From positions 2,542,001 through 2,606,000 of the forward strand of contig NZ_JAGSYB010000001.1 in NCBI RefSeq assembly GCF_025685415.1: a stretch of DNA of 64,000 nucleotides, written 5' to 3'. The notes under the pieces are model-generated. The model was not told the DNA's origin, made no database searches, and worked only from the letters and a program-made list of their open reading frames with translations. Of the stretch, positions 7,536 to 19,219 are shown piece after piece (within the stretch, counting starts at the first letter, position 1; each line of letters opens with the position of its first letter). The position numbers and the translations under genes were made by a program. This DNA is from Terriglobus aquaticus. Its GTDB lineage: Bacteria > Acidobacteriota > Terriglobia > Terriglobales > Acidobacteriaceae.

Positions 7536-9653
7536 GTGAACGTTTTATCGGCTTGGCTGCGCGAGTACCTGCCCGCGCTGGAAGTGAGCGACCGGCAGCT
7601 TGCCGAAGATCTGACGCTGCGCGGCATCGCCGTGGAAGGCGTGCACGAGCTGCCCAGTGGTGGCCATCTGTTTGAGATGGACATCACCACCAATCGGGTT
7701 GACGCGATGAACCACTACGGCATTGCGCGCGAGGCTGCAGCGATCTATGGCGTGCCGCTGCTGACGCTGGAAGACCGTCGCGTCGCGAGTGCCGAAGGAG
7801 TGACGGCGGCAGTGCCGGACAGCGGTGCCGGATATCCCGTTCGCATTGAGGCACAGGACCTGTGCGGCCGCTTCACGGCGCAGGTCGTGCGCGGCGTTAC
7901 GGTAGGCGCGTCGACCGGCGTGGTAGCCGAGCGGTTCGCTGCGTTGGGGCAGAAGCCGATCAGCAACGCCGTGGACGCGACCAACTACAACTGGCTGGCA
8001 ATGGGGCACCCCACGCACGTGTTCGACCTGGACACGATCGAGGGCAGCATTGTGGTGCGGCGCGCGCACGACGGTGAGCGCATGAAGCTGCTGGACGGCT
8101 CCGAAAAGACGCTGACCAGCGAAGACCTGGTCATTGCGGATGAAACCAAGGCGTTGAGCCTGGCCGGCGTGATGGGCGGCTGGGACTCGCGCGTGACCGA
8201 GGCGACGAAGAACATCCTGGTGGAAGCCGCGTGGTTCTCGCCGGCGGCAATCCGTGCAAGTTCGCGGCGGCATGGCCTGCACACGGACGCATCGCACCGG
8301 TACGAGCGCGGCGCTGACCTGGGCGCGTGTGCTGTGGCAAACCGGCTGGTGACGCGCGCCGTGTTGGCCGCGTGCGGCGGCGCCGCCGAAGGCGCAATGA
8401 CCGACGTGACCGTGCCCGAGTGGGAAGCACGCACGACCAGGCGGCCGCAAGTGCTGCTCAGCGTGGTGCACGCGCAGGAACTGCTGGGCACAACGCTCGC
8501 AGGCGGTCCGACGGGCAATGTAGTTCCCGAGGACAAGATCGAGCAGTATTTGGAAGCGCTGGGCTGCCATCTGCGACCCACGCCGGACGGCGATGCATTC
8601 GAAGTGACGTTGCCAAGCTGGCGGCTGGACCTGGAGCGCGAGATCGACCTGATCGAGGAGATCGCCCGCGTCTACGGCTACAACGGCTTCGCCGACACAT
8701 TGCCCAGCTTCAGCGGCGGCGTGGTTGCGCTGCCGCACGCGTCGCGCGAGGACAAGGTGCGCGGCACGCTGCTTGCCCTCGGCTACACCGAAGCGATCAG
8801 CAGCACGTTTGCCTCCGCCGAAGACAGCGCCCTGTTCACCACCGCGAGCGCGGTGCCCATGGGCAATCCGCTGAGTGCCGAGGCGGGTATGCTGCGGCCA
8901 TCGCTGCTGCCGGGCATGGTTTCGATGCTGGCGCTGAATACTAATCGGGATGTACGCAGCGCACGGCTGTTCGAGTACGGCACTGTCTTCACCGGATCGA
9001 CCGCAAGCGTGAGCGAAGCTCCTGCGCTGGCGCTGGGCGCATACGGTGCCGCGGAAGCGACACGCACGATCAATGCCGCGGACGCCTTGTTCTTCGAAGT
9101 GAAGGGCACGCTGGAAGAACTGCTGTCGCGCTTCGTCACGCCAACGCCACGCTTCAGCAGCGATGAACTGCCGAAGTGGATCGAAGCCGGCCGAGGGGCG
9201 CGCATCGTGCTCGGCGAAGCCACTCTGGGCTTCATCGGTGAACTGAGCCAGGCGGAGCGCGACGCGCGCAAGCTGCGCGAGACCGTGGTGTTGGCCGAGC
9301 TGGACGTGCCGGTGCTCTTCGCGTATCCGTTGCGCAATCCGGCAGCAGTGGAGCCTTCGCGCTTCCAGGCGGTCGAGCGCGACCTGTCGTTTGTCTTCGC
9401 CGACCGCGTGCAGTGGGCCGACGTGGCCGCTGCGCTGCGCAGTCTGGCAATCCCGGAGATGCTGTCGATCGCGCCGGTCGAGATCTTCCGCGATCCAAAG
9501 GGCAAGAGCATCCCCGCGGGGGAATATTCGCTGCTGCTGCGCATGGTCTTCCAGAGCAACGATCGCACGCTGCGCGAAGAGGAACTAACGGCGTGGCAGG
9601 ACCGCGCTATCGCGGCGCTTACCGCGCTGGGCGGTCGTCACCGCGCGGCGTAG
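7536..9653 (+). CDS. pheT: Phenylalanine-tRNA ligase beta subunit, lacking the N-terminal tRNA-binding OB domain
   Basis: Partner of PheS carrying editing and tRNA-recognition domains. GTG start at 7536 with AAGGA overlapping the pheS stop. The 705-residue chain starts normally (MNVLSAWLREYLPALEVSD) but goes directly from GIAVEGVHEL to FEMDITTNRVDAMNHYGIAREAAAIYG. The roughly 110-residue EMAP-type OB insert between these points in E. coli PheT is missing. Then follow the B3/B4 editing module (CGRFTAQVV ... ATNYNWLAMGHPTHVFDLD), the B5 module (LPSWRLDLEREIDLIEEIARVYGY), the catalytic-like core, and the C-terminal FDX-ACB domain (FQAVERDLSFVF). The last 35 bp overlap the DUF72 gene on the other strand. 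Confidence 0.95.
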   Translation: MNVLSAWLREYLPALEVSDRQLAEDLTLRGIAVEGVHELPSGGHLFEMDITTNRVDAMNHYGIAREAAAIYGVPLLTLEDRRVASAEGVTAAVPDSGAGYPVRIEAQDLCGRFTAQVVRGVTVGASTGVVAERFAALGQKPISNAVDATNYNWLAMGHPTHVFDLDTIEGSIVVRRAHDGERMKLLDGSEKTLTSEDLVIADETKALSLAGVMGGWDSRVTEATKNILVEAAWFSPAAIRASSRRHGLHTDASHRYERGADLGACAVANRLVTRAVLAACGGAAEGAMTDVTVPEWEARTTRRPQVLLSVVHAQELLGTTLAGGPTGNVVPEDKIEQYLEALGCHLRPTPDGDAFEVTLPSWRLDLEREIDLIEEIARVYGYNGFADTLPSFSGGVVALPHASREDKVRGTLLALGYTEAISSTFASAEDSALFTTASAVPMGNPLSAEAGMLRPSLLPGMVSMLALNTNRDVRSARLFEYGTVFTGSTASVSEAPALALGAYGAAEATRTINAADALFFEVKGTLEELLSRFVTPTPRFSSDELPKWIEAGRGARIVLGEATLGFIGELSQAERDARKLRETVVLAELDVPVLFAYPLRNPAAVEPSRFQAVERDLSFVFADRVQWADVAAALRSLAIPEMLSIAPVEIFRDPKGKSIPAGEYSLLLRMVFQSNDRTLREEELTAWQDRAIAALTALGGRHRAA

Positions 9654-10563
9654 CGCCCTGAAGTTCGCGGACACGATCGCGCAAAGCGATGGCGTCGAAC
9701 GGTGCGCGAACCTTCGCATCGTTGTCGAAATAGCAATACACGTCGCGCGCCCTTGCCGGGCGCGCAATGTGTTTGGGCGCGCAGTGAATGCCGCGCGGCG
9801 TGCACCCTTCGGCTTCGTCCGCCACCTCCTGGCCGCGTGACCAGGCGACGATGCGTTCGCCCCAGCGGTCGATCGCGTCGGACTCATAGCCGGAGACGTA
9901 GAGCTGTTCCGAGCCGTGCAGACGGCAATAGATGAAGTCTGCGGTCACATCGAACAACAGCGGCCACTCGACCGTGTCCGCCACCACCAGGCCGATGCGG
10001 TGCTTGCGCAGCAAGCGGGCAAACTCCGGCGTGACGAAGCTGCCATGGCGCACTTCGACGCAGTGGCGGATCGTGCCTTTCGCTTCGGCTTCGACCACGG
10101 AGCGGCCCTGGAAGCGCGGAGCGTGATCGTGCGCCAACACCGCGGCATCGGCGTGCGTGCGTGGCAGCAGATCAAAGAAGCCGGCCAGCCGGTCAGCGTC
10201 GAACGCAAGCTGCGGCGGGAGCTGCCACAGCACCGGTCCTAGCTTCTTGCCAAGAGCGAGTACGCCCTGTGCAAAGAAGTTTGCCAACCCCTGCTCTACG
10301 CCGCGCAGCTTCTTCATGTGCGTAATGAAGCGAGCGCCTTTGATCGCGAAGAGGAAGCCTTCTGGGGTTTCAGCATGCCAGCGCCGAAAGCTTTCCGGCC
10401 TCTGCATGGAGTAGAACGTGCCGTTGATCTCGACCGAGTTAAAATGCGTCGCGGCAAACTCCAGCTCACGGCGCTGCGGCAGCCGTGGCGGGTAGAAGAC
10501 GCCGCGCCAGGGCTTATAGCGCCAGCCCGAGATGCCAATACGGATTGCATCGTGGAGGATCAT
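9619..10563 (-). CDS. DUF72 family protein (YecE-like TIM barrel)
   Basis: A 314-residue protein of the DUF72/YecE family, a TIM-barrel fold of unknown biochemical role. Family signatures are [19 protein letters not shown] at the N-terminus, [50 protein letters not shown], and [13 protein letters not shown] followed by [11 protein letters not shown] use the ATG at 10563, with an AGGG a few bases upstream, rather than the in-frame TTG at 10593. Its 3' end overlaps the 3' end of pheT by 35 bp in convergent orientation. It is divergent from the formate dehydrogenase gene with only 71 bp between starts. Confidence 0.87.
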   Translation of the reverse strand: MILHDAIRIGISGWRYKPWRGVFYPPRLPQRRELEFAATHFNSVEINGTFYSMQRPESFRRWHAETPEGFLFAIKGARFITHMKKLRGVEQGLANFFAQGVLALGKKLGPVLWQLPPQLAFDADRLAGFFDLLPRTHADAAVLAHDHAPRFQGRSVVEAEAKGTIRHCVEVRHGSFVTPEFARLLRKHRIGLVVADTVEWPLLFDVTADFIYCRLHGSEQLYVSGYESDAIDRWGERIVAWSRGQEVADEAEGCTPRGIHCAPKHIARPARARDVYCYFDNDAKVRAPFDAIALRDRVRELQGATPRGDDRPAR

Positions 10564-10634
10564 ATCGCCCTGCGCTGGTCTCCCTGACGGCAACCCAGCG
10601 ATGCACGAATCGCACTTCCGGCATCTTACCTGCC

Positions 10635-13844
<3,210 letters not shown>

Positions 13845-13927
13845 GCTGCTCGTTGCTGACAGCAGCGACCGATGCGAACCTGACGCCCAGACCTGAAGCC
13901 CAGAAACAGAGAAAGAAACGAGCAGAT

Positions 13928-14422
13928 ATGGCCATTCCAGTTCCGTTCACGCCCAAGCCCCTGGACCCGCGCGAAGGTTTGCGCAAGCGGCTCGATGCCG
14001 CGCCAATGGAACACGCCGAGGCTCTGCTGGTCGGATATGACCTGATCCAGGCGGCGCACGACGAAGGCATTCTGGACCTGCTGCACGGCATGGTGAAGCA
14101 CAAGGATGTGGTGTTCGAGCACCTGTCGGCCGGGGCAGCGAAGCAGGAGAGCATCGACGCGATGCGCAACCTGATCTCCATGGGCAAGATGCTCACGGCG
14201 ATCGAACCGGAGACGATGAGCTGCATCGCGGCGGCGCTGTCCACCGCGTCGAAGCCGCGGCCGGAGGAGCCCGCCAGCCTTTGGCAGTTGTTCAAGCGCG
14301 TGGGCAGCCGCGAGGGGCGTCGCGGCCTGACGCTGATGGTGGAACTGCTGGTCGCGCTGGGAACACGCCGCTTTGCCGACAGCGCCCTGCTGAACCCGGC
14401 GAAGTCGCTGGCCAAGCGGTGA
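13928..14422 (+). CDS. DUF1641 family protein, formate dehydrogenase partner
   Basis: A 164-residue soluble protein. The core EALLVGYDLIQAAHDEGILDLLHGMV followed by LISMGKMLTAIEP fits DUF1641, a family encoded beside FdhF-type formate dehydrogenases (for example yrhD beside yrhE in Bacillus). Its role is not established; a small accessory subunit or maturation partner is the usual suggestion. It lies 83 bp after the dehydrogenase on the same strand and is probably co-transcribed. The ATG at 13928 has a purine-rich AGAAAGAAACGAG upstream. The C-terminal half (GLTLMVELLVALGTRR) is amphipathic helix. Confidence 0.8.
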   Translation: MAIPVPFTPKPLDPREGLRKRLDAAPMEHAEALLVGYDLIQAAHDEGILDLLHGMVKHKDVVFEHLSAGAAKQESIDAMRNLISMGKMLTAIEPETMSCIAAALSTASKPRPEEPASLWQLFKRVGSREGRRGLTLMVELLVALGTRRFADSALLNPAKSLAKR

Positions 14423-14471
14423 CCGCGATCCTCATTGCCTAATTACGGGCCGACCGCGCACAATAGGCGCC

Positions 14472-16385
14472 ATGCGTTTCTCTCCGCTTTGCTGCGCCGC
14501 TCTCTCGCTTGGATCTTTCGTCGCTGCCGCTGCTTTTGCCCAGCAGGCACCCGCCACCATCACGATCCAGGCGGACAAGCCGCTGCACAAGGTCAGCCCG
14601 ATGCTCTACGGCCTAATGACCGAGGAGATCAACTATTCCTACGACGGCGGCCTGTATGCAGAAATGGTGCGCAACCGCACCTTTGAGCATGACTGGTCAG
14701 GCTTTGAGCACTGGACGCTGGTAGAACAGGGCACCGGGCGCGCCAGGTTTGAAGGCAGCCGCACCGACGGACCCACGGTTGACCTGCCGAGCAGCCTGCA
14801 CCTGACGGTAAGCGCAGCCGATGCACAGAATCCCGCGGGTATCCGCAACGATGGCTACTGGGGCATGGCGGTGCGCCCCGACACCACCTATACCGGATCG
14901 ATTTTCGCGCACGTGGTTGACGGAACGCCCGGTGTGCTCACGGTTTCGCTGGTGAACGACAATACCGGAAAAGTGCTGGCGACCACCACGACTCAGCAGT
15001 TGAACGGCGACTGGAAGCAGTACCAATACGTTCTGAAGACGGACAAGCTGCCCGCAGGATCGGTAGGTTCGCAGAACCACCTGCAGTTCACGCTGACGTC
15101 GCCCGGCACGGTCGACCTGCAACTGCCCTCGCTATTTCCGCCCACATATAAGAACCGCGCCAACGGCAATCGCGCGGACTTGATGGACATGCTGGCCGGA
15201 ATGCATCCGCACTTCCTGCGCATGCCCGGCGGCAACTACCTGGAAGGCGACGTACCGGAAGAGCGCTTCAACTGGAAGGCGACGCTCGGTCCGCTGCAGA
15301 ACCGGCCCACGCATCGCAGCCCGTGGAACTACACCTCGACCGACGGCATGGGTTTGCTGGAGTTCCTAGAGTGGACCGAGGACCTGAACATTGAGCCGGT
15401 CCTGGCGGTGTACGCCGGCTACTCGCTCAAGGGTGCGCACATCAATGCCGGTGCCGCGCTGAAGCCTTATGTGGACGACGCGCTGGACGAGATCGAGTTC
15501 GTTACCGGCGACCAGAACACGAAGTGGGGCGCGATCCGCACCCAGCTTGGCCATCCGAAGCCGTTCCCGCTGCACTATGTCGAGATCGGCAATGAAGACG
15601 AGTTCGACCGCTCCGGCAGCTATGACGGTCGATACAAGCAGTTCTACGGAGCGATCAAGCAGGCGTATCCGCAGTTGCAGTTGATTGCGACCACACCGGT
15701 GAAGAGCATGACCCCCGACGTGATCGACGATCACTACTACAAGCAGTCGGGCGAGTTCTACGCGATGCTGAACCATTACGACACCATGGATCGCAACGGT
15801 CCCAAGATCTTCGTGGGCGAGTGGGCGACGCGCGAAGGCAGCCCCACCACCAACGCCGGTGCCATGCTGGGAGACGCGGCGTTTATGACCAGCATGGAAC
15901 GCAACAGCGACCTGATTGTGATGGCGAGCTATGCTCCCCTGTTCGTCAACGTGAACCCGGGCGGCATGCAGTGGTCGGGCGATCTGATCGGCTACGACGC
16001 GATGACGAGCTATGGCGCGCCGTCGTACTACGCGCAGGCGCTGTTCTCGCAATACCTGGGAACCGATGTGCCGGAATCACAGAAGTCGGGCGGCAGCGAC
16101 CGCGTCTTTTACTCGGTGACAACCGACGCCGCCAAGGGCAAGATCTTCCTGAAGCTGGTGAACGGCACCACCACACCGCAGCCGGTGCAGTTGCAGATCA
16201 ACGGCGCGAAGCTGGCCCGCGAGGCGCAGGTAGAAACGCTCTCGGCCGCAACCCAGGCGGAGACGAACTCCATCACCGATCCGCGGCGCATCGTTCCGGT
16301 CCACAGCGTGCTCAAGGGCGTAAACGGCAACCTGCAACACACCCTGCCGCCGCTGACCGTGCAGGTCATCACGTTCAGCATGTAA
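14472..16385 (+). CDS. Secreted alpha-L-arabinofuranosidase, GH51-like
   Basis: Exo-acting glycosidase that would remove arabinofuranose side chains from arabinan, arabinoxylan or pectin outside the cytoplasm. The 637-residue protein begins with a signal peptide (SLGSFVAAAAFAQQ). It then has the family start KVSPMLYGLMTEEINYSYDGGLYAEMVRNRTFE, a beta-sandwich carbohydrate-binding-like insert at about 60-230, and the barrel with FLRMPGGNYLEGD. The acid/base Glu is in VEIGNEDEF and the probable nucleophile Glu in IFVGEWATREG. A C-terminal beta domain ends in LPPLTVQVITFSM. The GH105 gene follows after a strong hairpin. Specificity within arabinofuranosidases cannot be read from sequence. Confidence 0.88.
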   Translation: MRFSPLCCAALSLGSFVAAAAFAQQAPATITIQADKPLHKVSPMLYGLMTEEINYSYDGGLYAEMVRNRTFEHDWSGFEHWTLVEQGTGRARFEGSRTDGPTVDLPSSLHLTVSAADAQNPAGIRNDGYWGMAVRPDTTYTGSIFAHVVDGTPGVLTVSLVNDNTGKVLATTTTQQLNGDWKQYQYVLKTDKLPAGSVGSQNHLQFTLTSPGTVDLQLPSLFPPTYKNRANGNRADLMDMLAGMHPHFLRMPGGNYLEGDVPEERFNWKATLGPLQNRPTHRSPWNYTSTDGMGLLEFLEWTEDLNIEPVLAVYAGYSLKGAHINAGAALKPYVDDALDEIEFVTGDQNTKWGAIRTQLGHPKPFPLHYVEIGNEDEFDRSGSYDGRYKQFYGAIKQAYPQLQLIATTPVKSMTPDVIDDHYYKQSGEFYAMLNHYDTMDRNGPKIFVGEWATREGSPTTNAGAMLGDAAFMTSMERNSDLIVMASYAPLFVNVNPGGMQWSGDLIGYDAMTSYGAPSYYAQALFSQYLGTDVPESQKSGGSDRVFYSVTTDAAKGKIFLKLVNGTTTPQPVQLQINGAKLAREAQVETLSAATQAETNSITDPRRIVPVHSVLKGVNGNLQHTLPPLTVQVITFSM

Positions 16386-16404
16386 GACACGAGCCTTAGC
16401 CGTT

Positions 16405-16441
16405 GCAGACGGGTGTCATCTTCCGGATGACACCCGTCTGC
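16405..16441 (+). terminator. 16-bp perfect hairpin between the GH51 and GH105 genes
   Basis: Bases 16405-16420 are exactly complementary to 16426-16441, with a TTCCG loop. There is no T-run after the stem, so it may act as an mRNA end-stabiliser or a weak or bidirectional terminator rather than a classic intrinsic terminator. Its right edge touches the AGCGCT palindrome upstream of the next gene. Confidence 0.6.
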
Positions 16442-16453
16442 GTTAGCGCTTAC
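16442..16453. promoter_or_regulatory. GTTAGCGCTTAC near-palindrome, candidate LacI-type operator
   Basis: This near-perfect dyad with a central AGCGCT sits directly before the ATG of the GH105 gene. Dyads with a central CG are typical of LacI-family sugar regulators, including xylose-responsive ones, so a role in control of the pectin genes is plausible but inferred. Similar dyads occur at 2289-2306 and 28304-28315. Confidence 0.3.
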
Positions 16454-16454
16454 G

Positions 16455-17546
16455 ATGGCACGCATGCGTTTTCATCGAATCGTTTTTGCCGCCCTGAGCG
16501 TGGTCGCTGCGCCCCTGTTGGCGCAGCAGCAAGCGTCGCAATACTTCACCAACTGGCCGCAGGGCTATGACCCCGCTGCCGTCGGCAAGCGCGTTGCGGA
16601 GCACTTCGTCACGTCGCCGCACCAGTACGGTCCGACGATCCACTACTCGGAAGCGGTGACCTGGTATGGTGCCCTGACATACGCGACGCTGACGCACGAC
16701 GATGCCCTGCGCACCGCGCTGATCCACAAGTACGAGCCGCTGGAGCCCGGCGGTGCCGAGGCTGCGCGCATTCCGCAGCGGCACCATGTGGACGACAGCA
16801 TCTTCGGCATCGTTCCGCTGGAGATTGCGATTGAGACGCACGATCCCAAGTTCCAGAAAGAAGGCCTGTTCTGGGCCGACCGGCAATGGGAGAACCCGCA
16901 GCCCGACGGCTTCTCCGCCGAGACGCGCTACTGGATCGACGACATGTACATGCTGACCATGCTGCAGCTGGAGGCATACCGCGCCACGCACGAGCAGAAG
17001 TACCTGGACCGTGACGCAAAGGAAATGGTCGCCTACCTGGACAAGCTGCAGAAGCCGAACGGGCTGTTCTGGCACGCGGATGATGTGCCGTTCTTCTGGG
17101 GACGCGGCGATGGCTGGGTCGCGGCCGGCATGGCCGAGATGCTGCGCGAGCTGCCGGAGGGCCATCCGCAGCGGGCGCGCATCCTGCAGGGCTATCGCAC
17201 CATGATGGCGGCATTGGTGAAGTACCAGGGGCAGGACGGCATGTGGCGGCAGTTGATCGACAAGCCGGAGTCATGGCCGGAGAGCTCGTCCAGCGCCATG
17301 TTCACGTTTGCCATGATCACGGGCGTGAAGAACGGCTGGCTGGATGCCGCGACCTACGGCCCGCCCGCGCGACGCGGCTGGATTGCCCTGGCCGGATACA
17401 TCGACCAGAACAGCAACATCACCAGCGTGTGCGAGGGCACGGGCAAGAAGAACGATCTGGAATACTACCTGTTGCGCAAGCGCATCACTGGCGACTTCCA
17501 CGGGCAGGCACCGGTGCTGTGGGCGGTTTCGGCGCTGCTGCGGTAA
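16455..17546 (+). CDS. Secreted glycoside hydrolase family 88/105, unsaturated rhamnogalacturonyl hydrolase-like
   Basis: Would cleave the unsaturated uronic acid left at oligosaccharide ends by pectate or rhamnogalacturonan lyases. The 363-residue protein has a signal peptide (IVFAALSVVAAPLLAQ) and an (alpha/alpha)6-barrel pattern. Motifs are HHVDDSIFGIVPLEIA, YWIDDMYMLTMLQLEAYRAT, GLFWHADDVPFFWGRGDGWVAAGMAEML and GMWRQLIDKP ... ESSSSAMFTFAM, matching YteR/YesR-type enzymes. The Asp in the DDVPFFWGRGDGW region and the early Asp in VDDS are the expected catalytic pair. An alternative ATG lies at 16464. With the preceding GH51 gene it forms a small arabinan/pectin utilisation pair. Confidence 0.86.
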   Translation: MARMRFHRIVFAALSVVAAPLLAQQQASQYFTNWPQGYDPAAVGKRVAEHFVTSPHQYGPTIHYSEAVTWYGALTYATLTHDDALRTALIHKYEPLEPGGAEAARIPQRHHVDDSIFGIVPLEIAIETHDPKFQKEGLFWADRQWENPQPDGFSAETRYWIDDMYMLTMLQLEAYRATHEQKYLDRDAKEMVAYLDKLQKPNGLFWHADDVPFFWGRGDGWVAAGMAEMLRELPEGHPQRARILQGYRTMMAALVKYQGQDGMWRQLIDKPESWPESSSSAMFTFAMITGVKNGWLDAATYGPPARRGWIALAGYIDQNSNITSVCEGTGKKNDLEYYLLRKRITGDFHGQAPVLWAVSALLR

Positions 17547-17561
17547 GCAGCGCCTGAAGCC

Positions 17562-18098
17562 TTAGCGGTTGCCGACGGGCCGGTTTTCCGACCACTCGTC
17601 GGCGACCACGCCGATGCTGGTCAGCGTATCCAGGGCCGACTCGATGTTGCGACGAAGCTGTGGGCGGGCGCTGGCCGGGGCGTCACGAGCTTCTTCAATG
17701 GCGACGACACGGCCGTAGGGCCACGCCTCTTTCGGGATGGCATTCAGCGCCTGGGGCAGGTCCTTGGCGTCGACGTTCAGCACCTGCTGGCGGGCTGCCT
17801 CAGGCCGCAGCATGGTGCCCTTGCCCAGGTCCGACGGGTTCGCGTCTGGCTCCGTCACATGGATGGAGATCATCTTCTCCTGCACGGTGAGCGACGGGTT
17901 GTGCCAATCCTCGAGGCGCTGCACGTTCAGATAGAGCGCCTTGCTGGGCGGCGGGATCTGCTGCAGATCCTGACGGGCGCGGTCCACCTGGTGCGAGCGC
18001 TCCAGGTTAGCGGCGGCGACATCGGCGGGTGTGCTCTTGCAGCCGGCGAGCGTGACACACAGCGGGAGGGAGAGAAGGGAAAAAGCGAGCAGACGCAC
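17562..18098 (-). CDS. Hypothetical lipoprotein, 178 aa
   Basis: Not assigned to a known family. From the GTG at 18098 the protein starts VRLLAFSLLSLPLCVTLAGCKST, a lipoprotein signal with lipobox LAGC and mature Cys near residue 20. The mature part is helical and charged (NLERSHQVDRARQDLQQIPPPSK), with a conserved-looking middle (MISIHVTEPDANPSDLGKGTMLRPEAARQQVLNV) and an apparent C-terminal helix (LRRNIESALDTLTSIG). Some frame extends 17 codons further upstream to an ATG at 18149, but that would bury the signal peptide. It converges with the GH105 gene with a 15-bp gap and is divergent from ribH. Confidence 0.65.
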   Translation of the reverse strand: MRLLAFSLLSLPLCVTLAGCKSTPADVAAANLERSHQVDRARQDLQQIPPPSKALYLNVQRLEDWHNPSLTVQEKMISIHVTEPDANPSDLGKGTMLRPEAARQQVLNVDAKDLPQALNAIPKEAWPYGRVVAIEEARDAPASARPQLRRNIESALDTLTSIGVVADEWSENRPVGNR

Positions 18099-18199
18099 CG
18101 TATCAGGATAGCGCGGCGCGGCAGCGGGATACTGGCCGCAAAGCGGCAAAGGACGGCGGAAATCGCGGGTGGCGCAGGCCGGCCAAGTAGAATCAGGAC

Positions 18200-19219
18200 A
18201 TGATCAAGGGTGTGACCACGGTGCGGGCCGCCAGCTCTGCCGCCGCGTGGCAGCGGGCAGCGTCCCTGTTTGCCGAATTGGGGTTTGAACCGGGCAAAGG
18301 CTGGGATGATGGCACGGGCAAGGGTGCCGCGTTCCTGGCACCGCTGGCGAATGTGGAGTTTGTGACCGGGCGCCTGCCCGCCGTGCCGGAACTGCTGGTG
18401 GAAGTTACTCAGTTGGACCTGGTGCACGGCATCGTGAAGCGCTGGGCGGCTGCGGAGGTCCGGTCAGAGGACCTGCCGCAAGTCGTCGGCGAGATTGCGG
18501 ACACACACTGGAAGTCGCGCCTGTTTACGGCAGAGATTGCCGGCACTACCTTCGGCTTCTGGGAGCGGAACGACGTTCTGGCCGGTCGCCCAATCGCCCT
18601 GGAGGGCGACCTGAGCGCGGCGGGCATGCGGTTCGGCATCGTTGTGGCGCGCTGGAACGCGGTGATCACGGATCGCCTGCTGCAGGGTTCGCTCGATGCG
18701 ATTCTGCGCTCCGGCGGCAAGCTGGCGGATGTGCAGATCGTGCGCGTGCCAGGAGCGTGGGAGATTCCGAACGCTGCGCGCATGCTGGCCGATGCGCGCC
18801 GCGCGGATGGAACGCGTTCCTTCGACGCGGTCATTACGCTGGGCTGCCTTCTGCGTGGAGAGACCGCGCACTACGAGGCGATCTACAACGAAGCGGCGCG
18901 TGGCATTGGGCAGTCGCAGCAGGACACGGGCGTGCCGCACGCATTTGGCGTGCTGACCTGCGAAACGCTGGAGCAGGCGCTGAACCGCGCCGGTGTGAAG
19001 GCCGGCAACAAGGGATTTGAGGCAGCCGTCGCAGCGATTGAGATGGTAAGCATCGCGAAGAAGCTGGGCGATGCCGGCCACCACCTGGGCAGCGGTGTCA
19101 GCGCGGCCCGCGAGGTGAATGAGCAGTTGCAGGTGGCCGGCGATCTGCCCGTAGTGGCACAGGCGACGACAGGGGCCGCGGCTGAGGCGGATGCGATTGT
19201 GGAAGAGGCAGGAAGCTAA
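18200..19219 (+). CDS. ribH: 6,7-dimethyl-8-ribityllumazine synthase with N-terminal glyoxalase/VOC-like domain
   Basis: Penultimate enzyme of riboflavin synthesis. The 339-residue chain is more than twice the usual RibH length of about 155. Residues 1-130 look like one VOC (glyoxalase/bleomycin-resistance) module: AASLFAELGFEP, FLAPLANVEFVTG, VTQLDLVHGIV, DTHWKSRLFTAEIAGTTFGFW. Residues 133-295 are RibH: GDLSAAGMRFGIVVARWN, VPGAWEIPNAARML, the active-site segment TLGCLLRGETAHYEAI with its His, and KAGNKGFEAAVAAIEM. A 45-residue Ala/Glu-rich tail follows. RibH homology begins before the internal Met, so the fusion is real in this reading. nusB overlaps its stop by one base. Confidence 0.88.
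   Translation: MIKGVTTVRAASSAAAWQRAASLFAELGFEPGKGWDDGTGKGAAFLAPLANVEFVTGRLPAVPELLVEVTQLDLVHGIVKRWAAAEVRSEDLPQVVGEIADTHWKSRLFTAEIAGTTFGFWERNDVLAGRPIALEGDLSAAGMRFGIVVARWNAVITDRLLQGSLDAILRSGGKLADVQIVRVPGAWEIPNAARMLADARRADGTRSFDAVITLGCLLRGETAHYEAIYNEAARGIGQSQQDTGVPHAFGVLTCETLEQALNRAGVKAGNKGFEAAVAAIEMVSIAKKLGDAGHHLGSGVSAAREVNEQLQVAGDLPVVAQATTGAAAEADAIVEEAGS

Noticed and set aside
18606-19219. Separate RibH start inside the fused ribH gene
   Set aside because: RibH homology (GDLSAAG) begins upstream of the only nearby Met, and no ribosome site precedes it, so I kept one long gene.
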